DNA of 64,000 bases, taken from Chromera velia. Its lineage: Eukaryota; Sar; Chromeraceae. Positions 47,095 through 58,403 of this stretch are shown here, piece after piece. Position 1 is the stretch's first letter. Each line of letters begins with the position of its first letter. Location: NCBI GenBank assembly GCA_018398765.1, contig JAHBMJ010000477.1:1-64000 (forward strand). The letters run 5' to 3'. The notes below the pieces were generated by a model that was given only the letters and a program-made list of their open reading frames with translations, searched no databases and was not told where the DNA came from. A program made the position numbers and the translations under genes.

Positions 47095-48000
47095 GGGGCC
47101 CAGGGCCTCGGTTTTTGTCTAGCTCTGTACACCCTCGCGACCTGGCTCAAAGGGTAACATACGGAGGGGCGTCGCGCGCGGGACACTACGTGTGTTCTCT
47201 AATCATGCCTACGGTCTATCCATCGGCTTGCAAGGATCGACGTAATACTGCGATTAATTGGCATGCTGATTTCGAGCTATTAATGTTTAGCTCGGCGTGT
47301 ATGCGAAGCGTCATCCTCCGATGGTTTTTCGCATGCATGCGTTTTTTGTATATCGTGTTATTAGCATGTATTCGATAAATTCTAATTGAATCAGACAGCA
47401 GCCTGTTGGATTGTACTGGATTATGGTAGATTGACCGTGTGCTCCTACCGACATATTTGTACACAGACAACATAAGATCTCAGCTGTTGGAAGAGACTTT
47501 CAATTTCGTAGAATCTCCATTATACGCGAATAAAGCCTGATCGCGACACCCATCCATCACGCAACGTACAATGTAACAGCTCCGTGCAAACGATCGTAGA
47601 AAGTTTGTACCAACGGTCGCTGAAAGTTCGAGCCATGCACATAACTGTATCTGCGAAAACTTCAAGAAACGTGCCCCTCAAGCAACCTGTGCGGGATTAA
47701 CTCTTTGACGCAAGCATGCAACTCAATTAATTGGCATGAAGAAGTAAAATGATAGTAAAATGCTGGGGCCCAGGGCCTCGGTTCTTGTCTAGATCTGTAC
47801 ACCCCCGCAACCTGGGTTAACGGCCGGGTAACATGCGCGTGTGTCCCCCGATCGCGACACCCATCCGTCACACATGACGGGCTCTGTGCGAACGGTCGCG
47901 AGAAAACAATCCCTCCGCGCACAACATGCAGAGAGAAACGTGCCCCTCAAACAATATATACGGGACGCCAATGCATGGCACAAGAGATCGATCTCGGCCA
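47095..48000. repeat. duplicated GC-rich block
   Basis: The segment 47095-47165 (GGGGCCCAGGGCCTCGGTTT start) recurs at 47763-47835. The segment 47528-47600 (GATCGCGACACCCATCC) recurs at 47849-47910. The segment around 47670 (CGTGCCCCTCAA) recurs at 47939. Order is kept only in part, so this is a decayed direct duplication with rearrangement. No protein-coding signal was seen. Confidence 0.65.
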
Positions 48001-48284
48001 CGCAAATGCATTTAATTAAGCTATAGGATCTTCAATAGCAAAAAAAAACTGGTATAGGACAGACATAGCTACATATTCTCCTGTACATCTGGAGGATGGA
48101 GGTAACAAGCCCACCAGTAGGTCCAAATTTGTCGTCAATCCTGCGTCTGTGCATGCAGCTAAGCAGCAGCTTTTTGACTGACCTTGCTACGAGAATTAGT
48201 GAACTCTGCTGCATGCATGGTTCAATCAAGCTTCTGTCTAGACACATGGTGAGAGAATCAAATCTTCAGGCCAGAAGTCCTATA

Positions 48285-50110
48285 TGAAGATAAACACGCA
48301 GACGTTGAACTTCTCTCTACTTTCACCTTTCCTGCTTGAATGACGGCCTCTCCACTTCCATCTTTCTGTCTCTTTGCATGACAGCCTCTCTACTTCCATC
48401 TTTCTGTCTGTTTGCATGACGGCCTCTCCACTTCCATCTTTTTGTCTGTTTGCATGGCGGCCTCTCCACTTCCATCTTTCTGTCTGTTTGCATGGCGCCT
48501 CTCCACTTCCATCTTTCTGTCTGTTTGCATGACAGCCTCTCCACTTTCGTCTTTCTGTCTGTTTGCATGGCGGCCTCTCCACTTCCATCTTTCTATCTGT
48601 TTGCATGATGGCCTCTCCACTTTCATCTTTCTATCTGTTTACATGGCGCCTCTCCGCTTCCATCTTTCTGTCTGTTTGCATGGCGCCTCTCCGCTTTCAT
48701 CTTTCTGTCTGTTTGCATGGCGCCTCTCCACTTTCGTCTTTCTGTCTGTTTGTACGATGGCCTCTCCACCTCCATCTTTCTGTCTGTTTCCATGACAACC
48801 TCTCCACTTCCATCTTTCTGTTTGTTTCCATGACAGCCTCTCCACTTCCATCTTTCTGTCTGTTTGCATGACGGCCTCTCCACTTCCATCTTTTTGTCTG
48901 TTTGCATGACGGCCTCTCCACTTCCATCTTTCTCTCTGTTTGTATGGCGCCTCTCCACAGTGACTTCCATCTTTCTGTCTGTTTACGTGACGGCCTCTCC
49001 ACCTCCATCTTTCTATCTGTTTGCATGGCGCCTCTCCGCTTCCATCTTTCTGTCTGTTTGCATGGCGCCTCTCCGCTTTCATCTTTCTGACAGTGTCTGT
49101 TTCCATGACAGCCTCTCCACTTCCATCTTTCTGTCTGTTTACATGACGGCCTCTTCACTTCTATCTTTTTGTCTGTTTGCATGACGGCCTCTCCACTTCC
49201 ATCTTTCTGTCTGTTTGCATGGCGGCCTCTCCACTTTCATCTTTCTGTCTGTTTACATGACGGCCTTTCCACTTCCATCTTTCTGTCTGTTTGCATGATG
49301 GCCTCTCCACTTCCATCTTTTTGTCTGTTTGCATGATGGCCTCTCCACTTTCGTCTTTTTGTCTATTTGTATGACGGCCTCTCCACTTCTATCTTTCTGT
49401 CTGTTTGTATGACGGCCTCTCCACTTTCATCTTTCTCTCTGTTTGTATGGCGCCTCTCCACAGTGACTTCCATCTTTCTGTCTGTTTGCGTGACGGCCTC
49501 TCCACCTCCATCTTTTTGTCTGTTTGCATGGCGCCTCTCCGCTTCCATCTTTCTGTCTGTTTGCATGGCGCCTCTCCGCTTTCATCTTTCTGACAGTGTC
49601 TGTTTCCATGACAGCCTCTCCACTTCCATCTTTCTGTCTGTTTACATGACGGCCTCTTCACTTCCATCTTTTTGTCTGTTTGCATGATGGCCTCTCCACT
49701 TCCATCTTTCTGTCTGTTTGCATGGCGGCCTCTCCACTTTTATCTTTCTGTCTGTTTACATGACGGCCTTTCCACTTCCGTCTCTCTGTCTGTTTGTATG
49801 ACGGCCTCTCCACTTCCATCTTTCTTTCTTTTTTCTTGCACGACGGCTTCTCCACTTTTATATTCCCATCTTTCTTTTTTGTTTGCTTGATGGGTCTCTA
49901 CTTTCTTCTGTCATGCACTGTCAAACATGACGACTCTCCACTTTTGTCTATCTTGCCGGCTTGTATGACTACTTTCCGCTAGCTTCCATCTTTCCTGCCT
50001 GCGTGTTAAAGGCCTCTCCAGTTTCATCCTATCTGCTAGCCCGTCTACTTGCAGAAAGTCTTCCTTGTCTCCTCACATAACGACCTTTCAGTCTTTATCT
50101 TTCTTGTCTG
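48285..50110. repeat. 38/39-bp satellite, about 40 copies, with higher-order period
   Basis: About 40 copies of TGCATGACGGCCTCTCCACT plus TCCATCTTTCTGTCTGTTT (39 bp; 38-bp variants have ATGGCGCCTC) run from about 48344 to 49860, then decay until about 50110. A block of 13 units including a distinctive CACAGTGACTT insertion and a GACAGTGTCTG variant occurs at 48931-49170 and again at 49434-49670, giving a 503-bp higher-order period. The unit has no stop in most frames of both strands, so long spurious frames arise. On the minus strand these read as the same 13-residue repeat in three phases (MQTDRKMEVERPS and shifted forms). I do not regard it as a gene. Confidence 0.9.
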
Positions 50111-50119
50111 TCTGCGTGT

Positions 50120-50574
50120 ATGACCCCTCATTGGAATAAACAATATACTCTAAATCTCGTCTGGTTGATAATTCCGTACAAAAGCTGACGTCTGTTCCAG
50201 TTTCATTTCTCTAGTTCATTTCTCTGGTTTTCTTTTCTGTTTTCATATGTTTGGATGCTGGCTTTTCCTGGATCACAGAGAATGTTTTTGCTTTCCTAAA
50301 ATGTGAAATTTAAAGCAGAATCATTTGAAGGAGGATGGAGGATGGAGTTTACAACATTTGAACAAAAAACGACAAAGACTTCTTCACAAGGAATTTCTAG
50401 AAGAATTTTCAACATGTATATGTATCACTGTGGGTAATTTACTAAATTTTGAATACTTTTGACAAAGATCGATAAAGAACTTTGAAAAAAAAAAAAATAG
50501 AACTTAAAATGGTATGAATAGTTATTGATATTTATGAATGGCTGTAAAATAGTATAAGAACAAACCAGAACTCC
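50120..50574. other. AT-rich island
   Basis: AT-rich sequence without coding potential between the satellite and the isolated copy of its left edge. An A13 run lies near 50485. It may be an insertion that separated the two satellite fragments. Confidence 0.5.
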
Positions 50575-50695
50575 TATATATGAAGATGAACATGCAAACA
50601 TTGAACTTCTCTTCACTTTCATCTTTCGTGCTTGAATGACAAACTCTCCACTTCTATCTTTCTGTCTGTTTGCATGATAGTCTTTCCCCTTTTAT
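50575..50695. repeat. second copy of the satellite's left edge
   Basis: TATATGAAGATGAACATGCAAACATTGAACTTCTCT and the following bases through TTTCTGTCTGTTTGCATGAT correspond to 48281-48345 plus roughly the first one or two satellite units, in the same orientation and with several substitutions. The unique left flank of the array has therefore been duplicated together with one or two units. Confidence 0.8.
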
Positions 50696-50879
50696 CGTCC
50701 AGACTCCAAACTCCAGACAGTCTTTTTGCAAGATGACCCTGAGGATTAATACTAAAAGGCTTTAGTCTAGACAATTTTTTGCTGGGCCCCGGCATGCCAC
50801 TGGAGCCTGTAGAAATGGCATCCTGCATTCTATCATAATTTTGTATGATATCGACCCCTTCCCCCAAAAATGGAGCTGC

Positions 50880-50965
50880 GATATGCGAGTCCGTGCGATC
50901 TCAGGGCCTCTCGGCTGATCTCAGCAAAGCTGAGCTGCCCTCCGAGGCGATCGTTTTCAAGGTGG
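50880..50965 (+). repeat. dispersed GC-rich repeat, copy 2
   Basis: Inverted counterpart of 43315-43400, with shared blocks GGCCTCTCGGCTGATCTCAG and GAGCTGAGCTGCCC. The two copies bracket the whole 43.4-50.9 kb repeat cluster in opposite orientation. Confidence 0.8.
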
Positions 50966-51642
50966 TTCGCACGGAGAAAAAGTCCGGCTCAGTGTATGCC
51001 GCGGCACTCCGGGCACTGCCTTTGCGGCCGGACCCGCGGCCCCTAACCGCGCGGCGAAACTCCAGTGCAATCCAGTGCACAATTTTCACATGCAGTTTTG
51101 TTCACAAAATTAGTCGCAAAATTAGGCGCAGATCGTTGTCTAGAGAGTTTGACCTTGTTTCCTTCATCGCTTCCACACTTTCGACTTGAAGGAAATGGAA
51201 CAGACCGAACTGACTCATGAGCAGGCGTCCAGGAGGGTTCTGAAGGAAAACGTATGTGGGGAGTCTCAAGAACAAACTTGATGAAGGGTCCAAGTCCAGT
51301 GTCCTGATCAGACAGAGATTCTATAAGCCTTCTTACGTGCCCGTTTTTCTGTCTGGTCGAGTCTGATTCCCTATCTGGCTGTCAAGAAAGCAGCCAAAAG
51401 GCAAGGATTCAGATATTTTGCCTTCCTGCCCGTCTGCTTGTTAAGACGTACACATCAATACTTTCTTCTTTCTTTTTTGCACATTTGTGGTTCGTCAAAT
51501 AGATCGAACTAACTGTTCATCGGTGAGTTTCCGACTGGCCTGCTGGTAGAAGCGCGGTAACCCAGGCAGAGAAACAAGCGACCCAGAAGGTCAACGAAGA
51601 TCCCAATTCCCCTCGTAGAGTGAAGGTCGTCCGACTGATCAC

Positions 51643-53135
51643 ATGAGGCTTTGTTTTTTGGGGTTTTGGATATTTTGGGAATGCAAGGGGAGAGGGGTAC
51701 GAGCGGCAGCTCCCGTGTCCCTGGTCGCTATTTTGATTTTCCTTTCTCTCCTCGTCTCTCCCGGGACTGCTGTCACGCTGACTGCCTTCCTTCCGTCCGG
51801 AAGTTGTGCGTCAAGGGAGTGGGGGGAGGGAGAGGGGGACCGCCGTCTCCGTCACCGTCACTGTGGACGGTCTGCGGGAGGCCGAATTTTTGGGTTCTCC
51901 TCCGAACACAGACGGGGCACGGGTGCTCAGGGCAGTCTCTTGTTGGGGGGGGAAGAGAGTGGGAGCCGTGGTAAAGGAAAGGGGGGTCATACGTTGCTCC
52001 GTGCGAGCAGACGCACGAATGGTGTTATAGGGGGGGGTCTTGCTTCGACGCTCCGAGACAGTCTCCATGATTTGGCCTACTCTGTGCTTGTCCTGCCGTT
52101 CGAAGCTCGACGCGACTCTTTTGAGACTTCGCGGGAGGGGTCGACAGTGGAGGAAGTGCTGGATGCCCTGGGGCGCGTCTCTGTGGTCGCCCCTGCTAGT
52201 ACCTACAGCTACAACCAGTTGATCACTGCGTGTAGCCGCCACAGCGATTTTGGTGTTTGTCAGGAATTGTTCAGAGAAATGAAGGCTGAGGGATTGTCAC
52301 CCAACAGGTGCACCTTCAATGCTCTTCTGTTCGCGTGCATTCGAGCAAAGGGTGGGTCGCGGGTCGACGACGCCCTACTGCTGTTTGCAGAAATGAAAGG
52401 TATGGGGATCACCCCCGATGTCCAAACTTTCAAGCACATGGTGGCTACTGCAGCCCTCGCACCTGGGGGGAGCAAGTGGGAGCTTGCCCGAAGTCTCGCT
52501 AGAGAAATGCGCTCGCGCGGTATCTGCGCAGACGGTGAGCTGTACAAGTATTTAATTAGCGCAGCAGCCATGGCGGCAGGCGGCTGTCCCTGGGAGCGGG
52601 TCCTCTCTGTGTTCAACCAAATGAGAGCAGATGCTGTGGTGCCTGATGAACAGGTCAGCCGGGGGGGGGAAGTTAGACTGGCCCTTCTTTCCTTCCTCGC
52701 TTTTCGTTCGTACCCCTGGCCGTCCGCGCTCTTTCTGTCCCCTCCAGTTAGTGAGGAGGGCCGACAAGAGAAAAGAAGAGAGGAAAAAGAAAGAAAAAAA
52801 AGGCTCTGTATCCTCTTTCCCTTTACAGCGAGCTGTGATTTAGCTGCGGAGCCTATTTGATAGTCTTGTCGTCTCTGCCACTCGGAAATAGGCTCTGAAT
52901 GTCTGCTTTTCTTTCGGATTCTGATTCAGAAGCAGAAGTGAAGGAGAGAACCTCCGCCCGTCCAGTGTCGTGAAAGAACGTTCGTGTGTGTCGAAGAGCT
53001 GCACGTCCATTGCCTTGAAGTTCAATGGCAGAGGAACCCCAGAGGAACCGCTCTATCACATCGCTACCTTTTCTTTCTTTTTTTCTTTTCTTTTTCTTTT
53101 CTTTTCTTTTCTTTTCTTCCTTCCTTCCTTCCTTC

Positions 53136-53166
<31 letters not shown>

Positions 53167-54384
53167 TCACAAGTTGTGTGTGTGTGGAAAAAGAAAGGCG
53201 ACTCTCTTCCTCAAAGTGCGGAGTCTCTCAAAGACAGAAGTCAGTGAGTGCACGTTCAGCCAGATGCTTTCATCAGTCGAACGCTCGACCCGACTTTCCA
53301 TTCTTTCTCGCTCGCTTGCTTGCAGGTCTACCGGATGCTTATCACATCTTTTGCGACGGCCCCAGCCGGATCGGGGTTGAACCAAGCGATGACCCTGTTC
53401 AGAGAAATGAAGGCAGCGGGGGTGGCAGGTTCTGCATTGGTGTATAAGATCCTCATTAACGGCACAGCTAGGGCGACGGGGGGGGCAAGGTGGGAGCGTG
53501 CCGTTACGCTTTTTGAAGAGATGAAGAAAGAGGGGATTGAACCTGACGAGGACGTCTACACCGTTTTGATTGGCTGTGCGGCACTTGTGCCTAACTCTGT
53601 GCGTGTGGAGAAGGCGCGCGAGTTGTTTGTGGAGATGCAGAGGAGAGGGATGAAGCCGGATGGGTGGATAGTCAGAGTGATGCATGGATGGATGTCAGTC
53701 GGAACATCCTCCTCGTCTTCTTCTTCTTCCGTGTCTCCTTCTTCCGGATCATCCGCCCTTGACGGGGCCGAGGTTCAACCTGCAGGGTCTCCCGTCTCCT
53801 CCCAGACACAGACGGAGGCAAAGGTTCTTGACCCCTTAGCAGACGGTGGAATGCCGTCTTCCTCTTCTTCTTTTTCTTGTTCCTCCCCTGTCTCTTACAG
53901 CCCCCGTGTTTTGTCCGAGAGGAAGGGGGAGGGAGAAGAAGGAGGCAGAGAGAGACAAGTCCCGGGGGAATCTAGGTTGTCCTTTCTGAAAGGAGAAGGA
54001 GAGGGAGGGAGAGAGAATAATGAAAGGGAGGGCCGGAAAGAGGGGAACCGTGCTTCACAGACAAACAGACCACCTCAGGTTTTGAATTTGGATGCAGGGC
54101 AGACTGAGACCCCCTCTAGTCTCTCGGTCGGTCGGTCAGGGCGGGGGGGGAGAGGTAAATCCGTTTCTTCGTCTCCCTCCTCCCCAGTTTCCTCATCGGA
54201 GCCTAGATCATTTTCTTCTTTTGAGGGGGAAGCAGAGAGTGAAGAGACCGCGTCAGAAGAGGGCAGCAGTAAAAGGCACAGGGGCAGAGAGAGAGGGAGG
54301 CTGAAAGGGCAGGGGAGTGAGAAGGCAGAAGACGGAACGGGAGAGGGAGAGGAGGGAAATGGGCAAGGTGAGGCGCTTTTGTGA
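51643..54384 (+). CDS. plastid-targeted PPR protein with 38-residue repeats
   Basis: Two exons, 51643-52653 and 53326-54384, both in phase 0, about 689 residues. Residues 21-39 form a signal-peptide core (PVSLVAILIFLSLLV). The predicted cut falls before Phe49 (VTLTA, then FLPSG), and a basic Ser/Arg-rich transit-like stretch follows. Seven PPR motifs are visible. Motif 1 (187-221, starting TYSYNQLITAC) has the usual 35 residues. Motifs 2-7 (222-259, 260-297, 298-335, 336-373, 374-411, 412-449) have 38 each and follow the pattern Y-x-x-LI, GG-x-x-WE-x-A, LF-x-EM, G-I-x-P-D. The intron falls inside motif 5. PPR proteins bind organelle RNA base by base and act in its processing or stability. The tail (450-689) is Ser/Glu/Gly-rich and disordered. 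A donor-like GTGAGG near 54366 leaves open a further 3' exon. Confidence 0.85.
53073..53168. repeat. (TTTTC)n-(TTCC)n-(TTTC)n tract in the PPR intron
   Basis: A pyrimidine-only compound microsatellite occupying the middle of the single intron seen in the PPR gene. It is open in all plus-strand frames as a Phe/Leu/Ser run and should not be read as protein. Confidence 0.85.
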
Positions 54385-55436
54385 AAGCTTTTGTTTTTGT
54401 CTAAAAGAAACGCTTCTCTTCTCTGCCCCTCCTGGGCGAACAGCGCGAGTGGTTAGTAGGATGGGTTCATTCTCTTCATTCTGTTTTTGTGGTGTCCTTT
54501 TGATTTCTATGTTTTTGAAGGTCTCGATTGGATTGGCGGTGTCAGGTGTGGGGGGATGGGACTAAAGAGTGAAGAAAGAATGAAGCACACAGGCAGCCTA
54601 TGAAGACAGGTAGGATGCTTTGCAGGGAGTGTGGGAGGGAGGGACGGGGAATGTTGGAGACCTGTTCTTTCTTTCGTTCTTTTCTTTCTTTCTTTCTTTC
54701 TTTCGTTCGTTCATTCTTTCTGTCTTTCTTCGTTTGTTTGTCCTTCATGGATTTGATATCTCGTGTCTGTCTGTTCTGTTTGCCCATGTCTTTACATTTC
54801 CTGTCTGGATGCGCAACTCTCTTCCTCTACCGGATTCTTTTGGTTGGTCTTTCTCCTGTCTTCGTTTTCTCTTTCTTTTCTTGCATAAAATTGTTGTGCC
54901 TGTATGTGCCCGGTCATGGTGAAGGGGAAAAGAAGGCAGCAAGAAACCCAAAGAGAGGCTCTGACTGTCGGTCTGGTTTCAGCCCTTTGTTTTGTGGTCA
55001 TGTCTCGTGTAGATGCATGTTGCATTGTGTGGTGGACAGGGAAGGCGATGTAAGGGGTGCAGGTTTTAACAAACGATCGAAAGGCGTGAGGAGAGAAGCA
55101 GATGCAAAAAGAATCTCTCTCTCCATCTCTCTCTCTATCAAGGGGGGTCCCGTCTCATCCCTGCATTGCCCTTCAATGGAAGAGACTCTGTGGGTGTAGA
55201 GACGGAGGGAATAATCAGAGAGCAAGAAGGAAAAACGAAAGAAGAGACTGCAAGGCGTTGCCTGTCTCCTCTCGTGCCCTTGTTTGTCTCGTCTGGATGT
55301 GCGTGCAATGTGTCTCTTTGTCTCAGTTTGTCTGTGTCTCTGTCTCTCTTCTTTTCATCATTTCTTCTTTCCTCTTCGCATGCCTCCATTCTCTTCTACG
55401 CCCCGCCACGCCTTCTTGCTGTGTTTGCCAACTTCC

Positions 55437-55485
<49 letters not shown>

Positions 55486-56265
55486 TGTGCGTGCGTGTGC
55501 GTCTGCCGGCGACGAGCCCTGCAAACGGAAGTTCATGGGTTTGTTTCATTTCGGATTTTGGCAAGTGCTGCTCCTTTCTTTTCTGTCTTTCTTCCTTTTC
55601 TTGTCGTTTTTCTGCCTTAATATCTCGTTTTTTCTTTCGTCGTCTGTTCTCTTCTTTCTTTTCTCTTCGTCCGTATTGGGTTGGCGTGATTGATGCGTTG
55701 TTGTCCCCCCAGCGCCTTTTCGGAAGATGAGTGGGACGTTTTGTTTTGTTAGGGTCGCCTTTTGAGTGTTTTTCTCTTTTTCCTTGCTTTTCTCCTCGAT
55801 TCTCTTTTTTTTCTTCCTTTCTTTTGAAGAGAGGGTGAGGTTAATTAAATTTGAGAGGGATCTGTGCAGAGAAGGCACCAGACTGCCTCTCTGAGTTCGC
55901 GCTTTTGTTCTCGTCATGCAAATGCAAAGAAGTAGGGTCATCTCAACCGCTCGACTGTTCGCTCAGCTGGCGGAAGAGGAAGAGAGGATCCGATTATTTA
56001 ATTTAACTGCCAGCAATTCTCCGTTAATTCCAATTTGGTTCGCTGTCCAATTTTCCTTCGATCGGACTGTCCGCCGGTTTTGTCGAGTTGCCCATCATTT
56101 CTTTCTGTCCTCCGCCCTCCCTCGATTTATGATGTGGAGACGTATCGTTTTTGTTGCCTCAGTGTACCATACCGCACCATTAATTCTTTTCTTGTCCCGC
56201 CTTTTCTTCCCCCTTTCTTTTCATTCCAGTTTGCATCGTTCGAAGTCCTTGGTTGTCCATTCTTT

Positions 56266-56300
<35 letters not shown>

Positions 56301-56757
56301 TGTCCTCTCTGTCTGATGTTTGTGTGACTATGATGGTTTCTCTTCATTCCTGCTGGCTGCATGGTCATCGCATTTGTTGCCATTCAAGCTGGGTCCACAC
56401 CCACGATCATGAATTCAGACACACCCTCACACCCTTGCAGCATGATTACGCCGGATACATAGTGGGAGCGTGGGACAGAAAGACACAGAGGGGGGGGGAA
56501 AGGGGACAGGGGGGGGGGAAAGAATTTTGTCCAGACTTTCGGTACAGGGATGCCGATGCTACCTGTTCACTTTTCGTTTTCTGTGGAGTCCCCCCTGTGA
56601 CCGTCGTTCTTGTTCATTCCCGTGCCCCCGTGCTTTCCTGTGTGTCTGCGCAAAGCGCAAAAGAAAGAAAGCTAGAGGGAGGTACGAAGCTTGCTCAAAG
56701 GATCGTTGACGGTTTTTGTGTGTAAGAAGAATGCAGAGAGCTTGCATTTACGCACAT

Positions 56758-56796
<39 letters not shown>

Positions 56797-57915
56797 TTAA
56801 GGCTACGGGAAAAGAGAAAGGGCCTGCATGCAGAGTTGTTGAGAATTTGTGAGAGGAAGATCCGAAAGAAGACTGCGAAAAGAAATAGATTGAGGACAGA
56901 ATTTGTTTCTCTGCCTGGCTGCCTGCTTGCACTTCTTCCCTTCGCTTGCCCGGCGGAGTGTTTTTCTTTCGTCTTCCCCCCCTCCTATCCGGACACAGAA
57001 GTCTGTTCATCACCCTATTAACTCTATCCTTTGTTCCGTCCTGTCCGCTGAAGCGACTGCCCTCCTCGCCCTTAGAAGCAGATGCATTGTCTGGTGTTTC
57101 TCGACCCACTCCCTTCTTTTTCCCCTACGCGCCCGTTGAATCTCGGGGTTCCTTCGTGCTTTCCCTCCAGACGGCATTCAGACAGGCTTGTAGAGTGTAA
57201 TCAAGTTAAATTAGTTAGTTCCTCGATCGACCCACCGACCCACCCAGCGATCGAGATCGAATCCTACCACCTCCATGGCTTCGTTCGTATGAATAGTATT
57301 GCGCTTGTTTGCATGATTGATTTTTCGATCCGCTCACTGGCAACTACCCGCCTAGCTGTTTATAGCGTGTTTTGTCTGTCAGACAGACTTCAGTTTGTCA
57401 GTGGCTCCGTGGAGTTAACTTTCGATCGATCGTGGCTGACCGACTGCTTCAAAAAGCGGTCAACGAAGACTGTTACGAAGTGCAACTATGAGCTTCAAAA
57501 CGAGAGGAAAATTCGTGGAGGGGGGAGGAAAAGATGCTAATGAAAAGATGAAAAGTACCAACGTGAGACGTGCTGCCTGGGTATGCAAAGTTGTTTCATA
57601 AATTGATCTAGGAATTGACAGGAATGTGTCTCCCTGAAAAAACAGAGGATTGAAACAACAACTACACAGTACGGTTAGGAGTAACGAAAGTAGGACGGTT
57701 ACTAGGCGGCCGTTAGGCCGCCCAGTTACCAATTTTGTGGTGACGGTAGTAGTGTTCCAATGGTAGTGGTAGTAGCCAAAAACAGGCAGATTTGGCCATA
57801 TTTTTAGTCAAACTTAACCTATAAAACCAATTTTAGACTAGTAAAAATCATATTTTTGGCATTGATTAAAAGTTTATTCTGGTAAGACTCAATGTTCATC
57901 ATTTTATGACTGAAC
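54385..57915. other. gene-poor spacer between PPR gene and copia element
   Basis: No supported gene. Pyrimidine-rich microsatellites lie near 54665-54720, 55441-55500 and 56264-56300, with (CA)n(GA)n at 56757-56796. Two short segments (around 55920-56060 and 57200-57540) have less biased composition but no recognisable protein. A 15-bp stem-loop, GGTTACTAGGCGGCC against GGCCGCCCAGTTACC, lies at 57697-57731. AT-rich DNA then leads to the LTR. Confidence 0.5.
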
Positions 57916-58390
57916 TGTTAGTGCGCGCGGGGGTGGACGGACGCGCGGGCCACTGCACGCGCGACGCCCGCCGCCGCCGCCCATGATGATCTAACGATTT
58001 GCATGCGCGAGTCGATACATGCATGCATGCAGATTTCATTCATGTACATGCAGACGTGAATGATTGAATGATTGCCTCTTCGTGACAACAGTGACGAAGA
58101 GACCCGATTCATGACAGTCGGTAATTAGCCGATTGAGAGACAGCCGATTCTATGTGCATGTGACGTGTCGATCCGAATAGTCGCATCCTCTCGATCGACA
58201 CAACGTAGACGGCAACAGATTGAGAAGATAGAAGTCGGAATGCTGGGATTAAGGTCAGTCCTTCTAGATCTAGACTTCTTGACGTTAAATGCTCTGAGTA
58301 CACTGCTTCTACTATCATTGCTTTGTACTTAGCCTAGCGCTGTCGGCTTGCTTCCTAGCCTACTTCCTCCAGTCTCAGTTCCTGTGTACA
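57916..58390 (+). repeat. 5' LTR of the copia element
   Basis: It starts TGTTAGTGCGCGCGGGGGTG and contains GCCGCCGCCGCCC and CATGCATGCATG. The right end is approximate, placed at TGTGTACA just before the gag leader, because the 3' copy is cut off and cannot confirm it. Confidence 0.75.
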
Positions 58391-58403
58391 GACTGTTGCT
58401 CCG

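Noticed and set aside
48285-49860. CRISPR-like array of short repeats
   Set aside because: Units abut with no unique spacers, the host is eukaryotic and no cas genes are present. It is a satellite.
48290-49900. Long open frames of up to 161 codons on both strands across the satellite
   Set aside because: They are the satellite unit translated in several phases and have no start or stop context independent of the repeat.
52200-53675. Octotricopeptide (OPR) array, because the repeat is 38 residues
   Set aside because: The repeats carry PPR signatures (LF-x-EM, G-I-x-P-D) and lack the OPR PPPEW-type motif.
54385-57540. Further genes on either strand
   Set aside because: Only short, pyrimidine- or purine-biased frames that overlap one another, with no recognisable domain or splice chain.
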